Below, in pieces: positions 9,130-21,050 of a DNA stretch of 64,000 nt (within the stretch, counting starts at the first letter, position 1; each line of letters begins with the position of its first letter). The notes beneath the pieces are model-generated. The model saw only the letters and a list, made by a program, of their open reading frames with translations. It ran no database searches and was not told where the DNA came from. Source of the stretch: Trametes villosa (taxonomy: Eukaryota > Basidiomycota > Agaricomycetes > Polyporales > Polyporaceae); NCBI GenBank assembly GCA_002964805.2, contig PUDQ02000009.1:1-64000 (forward strand), written 5' to 3'. Position numbers and translations under genes: made by a program.

Positions 9130-9344
9130 TAGGATGTCACCTGTACGACGCCTGACTAGACAGATGTCGGCTAGCACTGCTGTGATACGGTGGGCCGACG
9201 CGTGAGGGGAGCCGGGGTTCTCAGCAGCCATGAGCGGGACGTACCAGTATTCCCCGTATGTATTGCACTAGAGAGCAGAAGCGAGCGATGGAGGAAGCTG
9301 AGAGATAAGGCTAAACCCGCGGATCGTCTGACTCTCCGCCACCG

Positions 9345-9400
9345 CGCTTTATTTGGCTTTATTAGGATCAGAAGCTATCGCCTTCCCGATCTAAATCTGA
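9345..9400 (-). repeat. Dispersed ~50-bp repeat core, copy 1
   Basis: On the minus strand this reads GATCGGGAAGGCGATAGC followed by TTCTGATCCTAA. Related cores occur at about 30296-30350, 39640-39690 and 50250-50305. No gene is visible between 9130 and 9721 apart from this core. Confidence 0.5.
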
Positions 9401-9721
9401 CGTCGACGTCTCGACTCTCGCCTCCATGACCGGTCCCAGCCTCCCGACATACGTGTACATCGATCACGAAAGTGTAGATGTGATATGCGACGCTTATATG
9501 GGACCACGTAAGTACTTCTCTTTGTAGGGGAGAAAACCACAGCGCAGACGCAAGTCTCCAACTTTCCTGATATCCCGTCAGGGCGCTCTGAAATCCTCCC
9601 CCTATTCACTACATCTCCCCTCACGCATCGACTGTAGTGAAAGATGCAAAGGTCATGCTCTCGCACTGCGCCGTTGAGAAATCAGGGCGTGTCCGGCGAG
9701 ACAGGTAGCATCGTGAGACGA

Positions 9722-11835
9722 CTATTGCTTCGCAGTTCGAGCCAAGTGTAAGTGACGCACCTCGGAGACCTTTCCCCTCTTTGAAGGCTTCGCGTGTGCA
9801 TCGGAAACTGATGAGGGAATGTCGATGCTCGTGAAGTCGTCGAAGAACTTGTTGTCGACCGACCGGCGGGAGTTCAACCTGGTGGGAACAATGAGCCATG
9901 GGACTCCGAGTGTCGAAGCGGGAAAGGCAACGCACAGCGCCAAGACTGAGTTGGCGTATACTAGAGGCTCCAGTCAGCTAGTTATCACATCGTAGGTTTA
10001 CAGCGAGCTTACGTTTGGCACTGACTATGCTGACCGCGGCATAGATCAGGTTTCCGGGGATGACGAGGGCCTACATGACGCATGGTGAGCACGCTTTCGA
10101 ACGATCTCAGACAGAGCACTCACGAAAACGAAAGCGAAAATGCTCGTGACGCTGCGATGGTCAGAGTTAGTAGGGCTTCAAGGTAGTGGAAGGCCCTTCT
10201 CGGGCACGCGACGTTGCTCACCTCGTGAGCAAACCTATCGTTCAGCGAAGATTAATCAGGTCAACGTCGGAGAAAGAGAGGGACAGCGTACCCGTCTTAA
10301 CAGTGTATACAATCAAGGTATCAATGACGGATTGCGCCCTATAGAACACCATCACTTAACTGCGCATCCGATGTTGCAGCGCTCGCCTGGAAACCCACCT
10401 TCGGAGGCCCGTGATTCGCAACCGCTGCAGGACGAAGATGAGCGCGCCCGTCAAGATGACGTCCGTCACCACCGCGAATCCGTAGGCGGTAGACACGAGC
10501 CACTGATAGCGGCGAGACATGAGCAGAGAGCTCGAGCACTCGAGTTGTGGCGTGCGAGCAGTACTCACACTGATCTGCTGGAGATCCACGATGGAAGAAG
10601 CTAGGATGAAGCTGAACAGTAGAACACAGGTCAGAACGGTCAGAAGAGCGAGATAAAGCGAGCATACGCCTTAACGCCAGCGACTGTGAAGAGTCTCGAT
10701 TGAGCATCATACTCAAGACGTCCCGTATATCTCTTACCGAGTGCGAAACCTATTCGGCGTGCATTGAGTCAGCGCCGAATGCGAAGAAGAATCTCAACGA
10801 CATACTGAGGCCTGCGAGCATCGACCCGACCTAGGTAGACCGTATGGGACTGGGTTATGTGTGATCCCCCTAAGAAGTGAACGATGCGACGTACTGCGGG
10901 TATGACTATCCATCTGTACTGTGGACCGACTACACGCTATGAATCGCACGCGTAACGTGAACGAGTTTATCCGCACGCACCGAGAAATACGCGGCGGACG
11001 TAGAAACTACGTATCAGGGAACACGCCAATCTTATAAGAGCTCTCCGAGAATAATACCGTGGTGTGTGCCACTCACCATTGACAAACGAACACGGCGAGG
11101 CCCTAGCGTCTTCCTTTTAGCGCCGTTGGTCTCAGAGCAGAGTCTACACTCACAGTAATCAGGAACGTTAACTGAAGAGACAAAACGTCAGAACACCTTT
11201 ACCCGCCTCAATAATCTGATCGCAACGTACTTGAACTGACCTACGCATCATGGAGGTAGCATTGATCAGAAGGGGTACGCGGCTGGAAAACTTGCGTGAC
11301 TCACCAATGACTGAGAAGGATATCAATCACGTCGAAGGCGTCGGTGACGGCGTAGTGATAGCTAGCATGACGGGATTAATATCCCTGAGCGGCGCGCGAA
11401 GAAGCCGTTGGACTGATGACTTACATGACAATCATCCACACCACGGTATGCAAGGTTTCCAGGAAGCTAGCGTCCAGTGAGACGAATCAGCACCGACACT
11501 TAGAGGAGACAGAGCGGCGATGGAGGGCACGCACGCAATCGTCGCTACCTGGCAGATTCCACTGAGCACAGGTACTCCGAGGGTTCGGCGCAGAGCAGGA
11601 GAAAGACGCACCAGAACTTTCAAGGTCAAAACGTCCCCGGAGCACAGCTTGAAGTACCGGTACGTTTGGTGCAGAGTGAGGCCGTACAGCCTTCACATGG
11701 GGCACGTCCATCACGAGCCCGATAGTAGCGACTGGAGGAATTGACGCACATAGACCCTATGATCACCCCGAGAAGCACCGCGCCGAGGGTGCTGTCCAAA
11801 GAGGGGACTTTCAACAGGTGGGACAGGGATGCCAT
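9722..11835 (-). CDS. DUF6534-family membrane protein, many exons
   Basis: Fungal DUF6534 proteins are predicted multi-span membrane proteins of unknown function. The minus strand shows the family landmarks in order: STLGAVLLGVIIGSM (start 11835), LYGLTLHQTYRYF (about 11660), FLETLHTVVWMIVM (about 11440), YHYAVTDAFDVIDILLSHW (about 11330), WLVSTAYGFAVVTDVILTG (about 10480), VIDTLIVYTVKTG (about 10320), ALVIPGNLIYAAVSIVSAK (about 10050), then YANSVLAL joined to LNSRRSVDNKFFDDF (about 9860). Most are separate short exons with good GT..AG borders. I could not place every exon between 10.6 and 11.2 kb, so intactness is likely but not proven. The stop is at 9722. Confidence 0.7.
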
Positions 11836-12924
11836 CTTGGAGGTCTAGCTAGAAACAAGTGAGTGAGGTGGCCGCACGCAAATGGGACAGGCTCTCACGT
11901 TGCGTTATACTTTTGCCGGGCATATATAGGTGTGCGGGAGGCCCGGAAGTCAGTAACGACCACAGTGGACGATCCCGAACAGTTTCGCGCGGGATATTGA
12001 GGCGTTCTCCACACAGAGCAGCCGCGTCGGACCACCACCTTCATGAGTGGACTTCAAGAATGAAGGTCCTGTCAGGGCCCGAGGGGGCCTACCACATGAT
12101 TAGCGCAACTCGGGGTAGGTCTGGCTCAGTAGCTCACCTCGTACATGGGCAATCGAGCCCACGCCGCTCTTCTATCTCTACAGCTGCCTTCGCGCGGAAC
12201 TGGAGCTGAGGAAGGGGATCGGCGGCTGAACGCCTTCTCCATGGATTCGCATACATGTCAGGTATGCTCTATCATCAGCGTGTGCAGCCTTCCCGAAGAC
12301 CCATTGTGCCTTCCCGATAGCCACAGCTAAGTCCGCGGCCGACGACAGCCGAGAGCTAAGCCCATCCCACCTGCGCGCGTGAGCATGGTTCGCAACCACA
12401 CCGTGTGGCCCGCCCTCCCGAGGAATGGCGGGAGTGGTCCTGCGAGCGCCGTCGGCGCGTGGGAGCGTCAAACGAAGATCGCAGAGAACAGCTTCGAGCA
12501 GATGCCCGGGGAACGAAGCGCGTGAAACACCGGGGGACGTCCTTGTATTGACCACGCGTGAGAAGCGCATATAGAGTGGTTCTCGGCTTCGTCTTCCGTG
12601 TCTGTCAAGTTTCGGCGGTGATTGCACTGCGGGTGGATGCCCTAGAGCGGGCGTATGTGCCCGTGTGGCTATACTCGGACGTTGAGTGCAAGTATAGCTT
12701 GGGCTGTGTACGATGACTTAGTGGATGCTTGGAAACGGGACATCCGCAGTGAGTGCTACGCGGGCTTGCAGAAGGCAGACATACGTATATGTCGTTGCTG
12801 TAGAGTCGCGCGGCGGGCCGCTTTAGCATTGACGTGATCAGTCTACGCATTCCCAGGCATTCCTAGAAAACTGGTGCGAGCTGTGAGTGAGATATGGCTT
12901 AGAAAAAGAGAAACATACCATGGT
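11836..12924. other. No recognisable gene
   Basis: Open frames on both strands are short and of mixed composition, and none resembles a family I know. This may be promoter sequence for the DUF6534 gene plus decayed sequence before the DUF4246 relic. Confidence 0.4.
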
Positions 12925-13198
12925 CTAATGCGCGCCCAGGTTAAACTCGACCTCGAACAACTTCTCGTTCTGCTTGAACACAACGTTTTTCGTCCACTCC
13001 GCCATCAGTCTCGCACGGAGCTCCTCCACCTCCGTGCCCGACGTTGTCCTCGCCTCCACATACTCCACGATCGCATCGACCAGTTCCACAGGCAGCGCCT
13101 GCACTCCCGTGGCACGGAGCATTTCGTCCCCTGCCTTGAACACCTCCTCCTGCGGCTGGCACTGCGCCAGCGACGGCGCACTCGCGCGGGTTCTAGAC
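12925..13198 (-). pseudogene. DUF4246 C-terminal relic
   Basis: The last 75 or so residues align with the ends of the two intact DUF4246 proteins in the window: ALPVELVDAIVEYVE then LRARLMAEWTKNVVFKQNEK and FEVEFNLGAH. Everything upstream, including the putative metal-binding region, is missing and replaced by unrelated sequence and the dispersed repeat. It is a truncated duplicate, probably not expressed as a functional protein. Confidence 0.75.
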
Positions 13199-13229
13199 AT
13201 GCTGACTCGTGTGATTTCACTATCTTCCA

Positions 13230-14568
13230 AGGTTCATAGCCACTTTCGCGCTCCAGAAAGTCCTAGGACTTGGGTGCGTTCGAGCAGACTTGGAAAAATT
13301 CAAAGTGGCAAGGAGCAAGTGGCAGGAGGCGCCGAGCGCTCGAGTGGCTGGAAGCTTACGACGGGCGCTTCCGAATTACTATGTACCGATCGACCACCAC
13401 GTTCTCAGGATGACAATGTCGACCGGGACATCCCTCTTTGTCTTTCGTCCATGAAACGGGTCGGTTCAACCTCACGCCCTTGTCCACTGATAATTATCTG
13501 GAGTATGATATATGATAGGTGCGTCGCTCTGGATGAGCTACACCACAACACGCCGCCGTGCAGAGTCACCGGCTCTGGCGGTGGGATCGTCACGTCCGCC
13601 GCCCCGCGCCTTTTCTGCCCTCCTTCACGGCCTCTCTGATACCTTCGATCGCGATCGTAGTGTCAGCACCGTCTGAAAAAAGGCGATCGTGTTCAAGCCG
13701 TCGCCGGCAACCTTCAACCAAAGTCAGCCGCTCCTGTTCGCTTCAACAAGCGCCGGTTACCCGGTCAGCCTCCTCGAGAATATGAACCGACCGCCGTGCT
13801 CGTTCTCTCTTTCCTTCATCCTACCACCCCAACTCCCCCTTCCCCGACTGCACATCGCACCGGGAGATGCGCAGCTGCGATGTGGCCGCAAGGCCTGCGT
13901 GGCACGCGCAGCAACCGACATCCGCCATAACGGTATGTCCTCGGTCCTCTCTATCGTCCCCTTGCCGCCATATACTGATGTGAGCGACTTTTCCAGGCGT
14001 GGTGTCGAGGTTTGAGATGTCGTGGCCTTATAGACAAGTGCCCTGCAAGACAAGTATCGCCAATGCGAGCTTTGGGCCCCGCGCTGGACCCTAACCGGGG
14101 AGGGGGGCCACCGTGGAAGCATTGACCACCCGCCTGTGGGGTAAGTAATTGCTTCCTTCGTCGAACTTCCTCATGCTTACTGTCTCTTCTAGGACTTCTG
14201 ACAGCTTGTGTTCTTTGGCTCCTTCCCACAGCTCAGCAAGACTCCGTCGGGCGGTGCACGCAAGACCGAGGACAACAAGAAGACCGGGTCGCGATGGACG
14301 CGCGATGCATCAAGACGACGATGGGCGAAGACGAGGACCGAAGATGGGCGAAGACGATCGCGGACGAAGGCGAAGATGACGGAAGGGCGCCCTGGCGGAC
14401 GACGCGCTCAAGCTCGAGTCGAGGCAGCCGACACCCTGCCAACGCGGGTCCGCGGATTTTCCTGCCGGGGGTGGGCAGAGGCTGGGGTATATCTCGGGGA
14501 CAGCGCAGGCCTCATCGTGGCCCCCGGGTCCAGTACCCGCCTTACGCGGGGAAGCCAACTGCGCTCAG
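13230..14568 (+). repeat. Dispersed repeat family R, copy A (long form)
   Basis: The core (about 13680-14568) recurs at 19111-20436 (minus), 43774-44735 (minus) and 50583-51526 (plus). The part from 13230 to 13500 is shared only with the copy at 19.1-20.4 kb. All copies keep splice-like sites at the same places (GTAYGTCCTCG after a CGCCATAAYGG-type exon end, GTAAGTA after CTGTGGG) and end at CTCAG followed by GTAA. This suggests a duplicated spliced gene or an element carrying one. No start-to-stop reading frame is conserved across the copies, and I recognise no protein family. Confidence 0.7.
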
Positions 14569-14962
14569 GTAACATTTCCATTCTTGACCTCTGAAGTCTG
14601 CCGCGTCCGTGTATATATCTTCGTATAGGTGCTCTGTAGCGTCGGGATCTCTAGTATACACGCACGTCATGGTAATATATCGCGTAGGAATCTCGCTATA
14701 GACAACTATGCGTGCTCTGCGCTGTCCGTTGTGGCGCGAAAGGTCAACTTGCCGTTACGCCTCGCGCATGCTGAAGCCCGAATGCGAACCCAACACACCG
14801 CGGAACTTGATGTATACAAGTACCAGTGGGCTATCGCCCGTCTGTCTATTCGCGAAAGCGCTTTCATGCTGTAGCACGCTGTAGAATACTATAGAAGCGC
14901 TAGCGACATGAGGCGAGGCGTGAGGGAGATATACCTCGGCAACGACAGGAACATACCGGACG

Positions 14963-16760
14963 CTAATGCTCGCACATGTTGAACTCAATCTCGAAGAACT
15001 GCTCATTCTGCTTGAACACGAACTTTGTCCGCTCCTCCATGAGCTTCGCGCGGTGCGCCTCCGCCTCCGCACGGGACATCGCCCCCTCCTTCACATACTC
15101 CGCGATCTCCGCGACCAGCTCCACGGGCAGCACCTGCAGTCCCGGGGCACGAAGCGTCTCCTCAACCGCCCAATCCGCCTGCTGCGGCGGCACGTCGCTC
15201 GTCGAGAGGATCCGCACAAACGGGTCCACCAGGAAGAAGCACAAGATCTTGCGGTGCCCCGGCCTCGTCGGGTCCGCGAGCTCGAACGCGTCCACGCGGT
15301 GCTGGTACACGTTCGGGAACGCGACGCATTTGCCCTCCTCCGTGAGCACGTGCCCGAGCTCCTGGTTCAGCGCGCTCCCGCCCGCGAACCCGTACGCCGC
15401 GTAGAAGCCCCGGTCGTCCGTCTGCTGGTACGGCCAGAAGCTCCCGTTCGAGCCGTCGCCGACGACGCTCCGGAACGCGAGCCGCGACGGCGTGATGTTT
15501 TCGCACGCGTAGTAGTATAGGCCCGTCGCGACGATCTTCTCGTTTGCCATGCCCTCAACGTGCCACGACCCGCCGGGGTACCGCGGGTTCTCCGGGGTGA
15601 GGACGATGTTTGCGAGCTTGACGATGACTTGCAGCGTGCGCCCGTGCAGCTTGAGGTCGATCCGGCCGGCGCGGTTGGGCGGGGAGAAGGGCGACGGGTC
15701 GGGGATGAGGGGCCATTGGAGCTCGCGCTCCCACTTTTCGATGTAGTCGTCGTACGCGTCTCCTTCGACGTCTTCATCCGGAAACTGGAGGTGCTCGACG
15801 TGGCTGTACCACTCGTACGGATCCACGTTGATGGGTAGCGGTGGGTCCGGATTGAGCGAGTCGGAGAGCACCCGCTCAAAGAGCGAAATGAAGCGCGAGA
15901 GGATGGAGGATATCGCGGGGTAGAGAGCACAGTGTCGGGTGGGGTGCAAGTTGTTGATGTACGAGAGCGCCTGGACGTCCCCCGTATCAGATACCGTGAA
16001 GTCCGTCGGAAGCCATTGGTACGACGGGGAGATGACATATGGCACTCGGCGCGCTTGGTATAGGGCGAAGTCGGGCCGCTGCGACGTGTACTCGTTATCG
16101 CTGATGACGTGAACCAGCTTCGCGCCTGGGTCTGTTTCGGGCGTACGGACGTAGGAACGACCGATGACAAGGCAGTAGAGCGAGGGGTGAACTAGGTCTA
16201 GCACCTGCTTGTTCGATCCCGGATGCCAATCCTGGTGTTCCTCCGGGACGGACTCGAGGACAGAAGCCCCCGATACGAGGGCGGATTTGAGGTCTGCAGG
16301 GATAAGGCTCCGGGATTCGTACACCTTCGGGATAGCCGTTTCCTGTGTAACGAAAGGGGTCAATACGTGATTTACTTTCCAAAGAAACGGGTCTCACGAA
16401 AATGCCAGTTGCGGGATCGCGCCGCCCCGCCTCGTACTTGAGCTGCTCGAAGACATAGTCAAGCTGCGCCTCCGTAATGGGATCGCGCGGCCACTGCTTC
16501 TCTCCGTTACCGCATTCGAACCGCTTCTCGCCACCCCAGAACTGTTCGATAGCTGCGCGGTCCTGCTCCACGATTTCCGCGCGCCATTTCGCGACGATGT
16601 CGGGGTTGTGCACCTTCTCCCACCAGTCTGGCTTCGCGCGTACCATGCCCGAGAAACGGCGCATGCGGAGCTCGGCGAGCGTGATCGGGGGGCGATGGGT
16701 GGTGTTCAGGAAAGGGGAGGGCAGTTCGGGAAGCTGAATGTGATTGGGAACCCAGGCCAT
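14963..16760 (-). CDS. DUF4246 protein, copy 1 (possible 2OG-Fe(II) oxygenase)
   Basis: Two exons, 16760-16398 and 16342-14963, with a 55-nt phase-0 intron, give about 580 aa. The N-terminal DUF4246 part contains ITLAELRMRRFSGMVRAKPDWW. The C-terminal part has WHVEGMANEKIV (about 15551-15565) and later FPNVYQHRVDAFEL then GHRKILCFFLVDP (about 15240-15310). HxE, a distal His and a following Arg are arranged as in 2-oxoglutarate/iron dioxygenases; this function is my inference, since the family itself is uncharacterised. The end EFNMCEH is conserved in the other copies. No signal peptide is seen. It is tail-to-tail with repeat copy A. Confidence 0.9.
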
Positions 16761-17370
16761 GGCAACGCGCTGGTCAGCCTCCTGTCCTGTATGCTGTTGG
16801 TGGTTGAGCTATACTCAGGAAGTGAATCGATTTGAGGTAGACTTTAGCGTACGTACCGTGTGAACTTATCGTTAGCGAGTATCAATCATCTACCAGAGGC
16901 CGTGTCGCTGCGTAGCGCTGCAGTGGATGATCGTGGCGTTAGATGATTCGAAATGCCTAAGCACTCTCACTCAGTAAGAGATACGACACGGTATGCCCGT
17001 GCATCACAGATTGGAGGTTTTGGTACTGTGCAGAGAGGCCCCTGAAGCTGACGCCCAGCTGAATGCTCAGGCTGAGTCAGGCCAGGGAGAACTTGGTGAT
17101 GATTCACAAACCTACCACTCGTAGGATAGCCTGAAAGAACAGAAACGTACATTATATTCGGTTCAGATGAGGTGTTAACTGTTAAGGACGCAGGAGAGAG
17201 AGGAACCTCCTCGAGTTTCAACGAGTCGGACACAGACTCGGCTTCTCGGTACCGGCTTTTCCCGCCTCGGCGTCTAATGCTACCCTCTGAGTTTCATCAT
17301 GACGCTACAATCCTTCACATGAACGCTTGCGAACCCGGGACGAGGTATTGACTTACGCTCTACAATTGCA
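16761..17370. other. Divergent intergenic region
   Basis: It separates the DUF4246 gene (minus) from the F-box gene (plus) and should hold both promoters. I see no gene or clear TATA box. Confidence 0.5.
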
Positions 17371-19013
17371 ATGGATATGGTGAGACATAACGTCAATAAT
17401 ACTACGGACCGTTTTTGCAAAAGCATTTACTCATCGACATTATCCCTCAGGCTCACGCTCAGCTGCCTCGGAGAAACACATTAAACATCGACATCTTGCT
17501 CGTCGTAGCGTCCTTCTGCGACCTAGACACACTCGCGCAGATTATACAGAGCTGCAAAGCGGCGTACCACCCCGCCGCCCGGTACGCTCTTGACTCGGAG
17601 GATGGCGTCAGGCTCAGCTCCAACCGAGCAATCACCCTGTTCCTGCGGTTCATGAGACCGGACAACGGGAAACGTTGGACGTACCTGATGGGGCTCGACA
17701 TTTGGATGACTACAAGGTTGCAGCCCAAGATTGCTATAGCACTCGCCTCCGCGGTGAGGAAGGCGACAAACCTCGAGACCCTCAAGTTGACCCGCGCCGA
17801 GGAGATCCTCGGCTCGCACCCCGACCTCGGCCCTGCGCTCGCTTCGCTGCCTCGCGTAAAGCACCTTTCCATCTCCGAGGCGCACATGCAAACCTTGAAG
17901 ATGCTGGAGGAGATGCGGTGGCCTCTCGAGACTGCGTCCTTGCGACGGACGCGCTTCAACGACCTTCTCTACGTGTCCGACGTGGAGACCTCAGAGCGGA
18001 TCCACCCGGTTCAGCTCCTCAAGAACGCCCGGCATACCCTCAAGAGCGTGACGCTCGACTCTTGGCGCGAGTACCTCGAGCGTCCTCCCGAATGCCCCGT
18101 ATACCCCCACATGACGTCGCTCACCGTCTCCGGCAACCACTGTCCTCTAACCGTCGCTTGGGCGGTGTCCTACCCCAATCTCGCGCACCTGGAGGTCTCC
18201 ACGATCGAGCGGGACTTTTTTGACGACGCGGATGATTCGCTCGAGATCTATCTTGAGACACGGGAAAGCAACCGTCAAGCACACTTAGCACGGGGCGCGT
18301 GGAAGGAGCTCGACACATTCAGCGGCGGGCCCATTGACCTCTACCTCGTCGGAGCCCCGTGCCGCATTCGGCGACTCGAGTTGGATCTAAGTAGCGATGA
18401 GCTACGCTTCCTGCCGACCGTCTTCGCGGATGCACGCCCCGCAGCGCTCGGCCTCAGCCTCAAGTCCAACATGTTCGAACGCTGCGGCAGCAGCTGGCTG
18501 CTCGACCACCTGCGCGATCCGGCGCTGAGCGACCTCCGCGCGCTCTCCATCAGCGTCTCGATATACTTGCCCCGCACCGAGCTAGCTTTCCCTACGTTCT
18601 TGGTGCGCTCCTCATATCGCGCTCGATGCACTGGGATGCTAACTGTGCGCCAGGACGCGCTAGCCGCCGCGGTGCCGCTTCTGCGCTTGCGCTCCCTCGC
18701 ATTGTCCGTGCAGCTCGAGAAAATGGACATGTGCTACGATTCCTGCTCCGCGTCCGGGTCTGCGTCTGACTTAGACGACGAAGACGAAGACGATGCTGGA
18801 GAAGCGCCTCGGCCTCGTAAAGAAAGAGCGCCCCCTCCGCTGTGCGCCACGGAGCTTTATATGCGGGACGTTGAGGTCGATGAAGTGGCGCGCCGATTCC
18901 TGCAGGCGTCCGAGTGCCTCGAGAGTGTAGAAGTTGACATCAAGTTCTGGGAGGACTCGGGATATCAGGACAAGCACACTCGGGCGACAAGGGCGGAGAT
19001 CCTAGCGACATAA
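17371..19013 (+). CDS. F-box/LRR-like protein
   Basis: A 9-nt first exon (17371-17379) joins through a 71-nt phase-0 intron to exon 17451-19013, giving about 523 aa. The N-terminus (LNIDILLVVASFCDLDTLAQ, then CKAAYHPAARYAL) is F-box-like, the part that binds Skp1 in SCF ubiquitin ligases. The rest is leucine-rich with LRR-like strands such as LKSVTL, MTSLTVSG and LAHLEVS. An acidic loop (SDLDDEDEDD) lies near residue 455. Fungal F-box/LRR genes are strongly expanded and substrates cannot be predicted. The tiny first exon is the only in-frame ATG near the start; without it translation would begin inside the F-box. Confidence 0.8.
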
Positions 19014-19110
19014 ATTGTGATATGTACTGCACAGCATCCCAATGTCCTGACGCCAGCGTACGGTGTATAGAAAGCGCGACCGTATGCGAGGGAAGGAATG
19101 AACATCTTAC

Positions 19111-20436
19111 CTGAGCGCAGTTGGCTTCCCCGCGTAAGGCGGGTACTGAACCCGAGGGCCACGATAAGGCCTGCGCTGTCCCCGAGAGATACCCCAGCCT
19201 CTGCCCACCCCCGGCAGGAAAAATCCTCGGACCCTCGGACCCGCGTTGGCGGGGTGTCGGCGGCCTCGACTCGAGCTTGAGCGCGTCGTCTGCCAGGGCG
19301 CCCTTCCGTCGTCTTCGCCTTCGTCCTCGTCCGCGGTCGTCTTCGCCCATCTTCTGTCCTCGTCTTCGTCCATCATCGTCTTGATCCATCGCGCGTCCAT
19401 CGCGACCCGGTCTTCTTGTCGTCCTCGGTCTTGCGTGCACCGCCCGACGGAGTCTTGCTGACCTGTGGGAAGGAAGCCGGGAAAGCAAACCGTCAGAAGC
19501 CCTGAAAGAGGAAGTCAGCATGTAGAAGGTGAATGTGGGTAAGGCTACTTACCCCACAGGCGGGTGGTCATCGCTTCCACGGTGGCCCCCCTCCCCTGTT
19601 AGGGTCCAGCGCGGGGCCCAAAGCTCGCATTGGCGATACTTGTCTTGCAGGGCACTTGTCTATAAGCCAAGACATCTCAAACCTCGACACCACGCCTGCA
19701 TGATGCGACACTCATTAGTACATGGCGGCAGATGGAGGGTGGAGAGGAGCGAGGACGTACCATTATGGCGGGTGTCGGTTGCTGCGCGTGCCACGCAGGC
19801 CTTGCGGCCAGGTCGCAGCTGCGCATCTCCCGGTGCGATGTGCAGTCGGGGAAGGGGAGTTGGGGTGGTAGGATGAAGGAAAGAGGGAAAACGCGCAGAA
19901 GCCGGTTCATATTCCTAGGAGGCTGACTGGCCGCGGGCATCGGGCGCTTGTTGAAGCGAACAGGCGCGGCCGACTTTAGTTGACTTTCCGGCGACGGCTT
20001 GAACACGATCACCTCTTCGCAAGCGAGGCTAACATTAGGATCGAGATGGAAGGTATCCGAATAGAAATTAGAGAGAGGTCGAGGAAAGAGGAGAAGTCGC
20101 CGGGCGGACAAGACACTGATCCGGAGTCGGCTTGGTAGGGCGTGATCAAACTGCAAATACTTATCGGTGTACACGCTACAAGGGCGAGGTTAGGTTAAAC
20201 TGGCCCGTGGCATTGACGAAAGATAAAGAGGGATGCCCTGGACACTGCCCACTCAGAAGGTGCTGGTCGACGTAGATGATCGAGAGAGTAGCTATGAAGC
20301 GCCCGTCGTAAGCCAGCAAATAATTCGGCGCCTACTCGCTCTTGCCGCTTGCCACAACCTAATTCTTCCAAGTCTCCTTGAACGCGCGCAAGTCCTGCGA
20401 GTATTTAAGGCGCAACAGTGATTATGAACCTCGGAA
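19111..20436 (-). repeat. Dispersed repeat family R, copy B (long form, inverted)
   Basis: Inverted relative to copy A and sharing its full length, including the outer part at 20150-20436. A frame is open for 165 codons (20174-19680) through EEVIVFKPSPESQLKSAAPV. Copies A and B flank the DUF4246 and F-box genes as inverted arms. Confidence 0.7.
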
Positions 20437-21050
20437 TACGGTGGAACTACGTGGGTCAACACGTCTAGTACGTTCGGACCTGCGTGCCAGTCCGCCGTTA
20501 CTGCTGGCGCGGAGCCCGGCTCCCACACTCAGGCTCTGCGCGCTGGACGGTAAGTAATTTTACGGTCCCCCCTGTGTTTCTCAACTAAGCCTTTCTGAAA
20601 CATGCATGTTCAGTAGTCTCCCAAGCTGCTAGACAATACCGACGCAAATGCACAACAGTACGTAGCAGGATTTCAGCCTGCCACGACCTCATCAAACTTG
20701 AACGCGCGTTTGCGTACATCCCCGCAATTTAGCGACTCACAGTAAGAGTAATGCTGCGCTGTGGAGGTATAGGTGCGCGGTACTGAGTGTCCAGGTACGG
20801 GGCTTTAGCTTTCCCTACGAGGCTGACACAGACTAGCGGATCTCCCTCATCTGAGCATGTCGATCACACGGGTCGGCGCTGTGTGGGTCCATGGGTAAAG
20901 AAGACTAGTACGTCCATTTGCCATCCGCCGCCCATGAAGTCTCCTGACTGGTGTGTTCTGACGCTACAGCTATGTTTATAAGCGACTCACAAACGTATAA
21001 CTACTCGTGTTTCGTCGCCTCCTGCTGCCCTGCCACTCTCCGCCCTTTCT
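20437..21050. other. No recognisable gene
   Basis: Upstream region of beta-lactamase-like copy 1. Nothing beyond its likely promoter can be supported. Confidence 0.4.

Noticed and set aside
12178..12627. 149-codon minus-strand frame before the DUF4246 relic
   Set aside because: Composition is mixed, with no motif, no splice support and no resemblance to DUF4246; it was left as non-coding.
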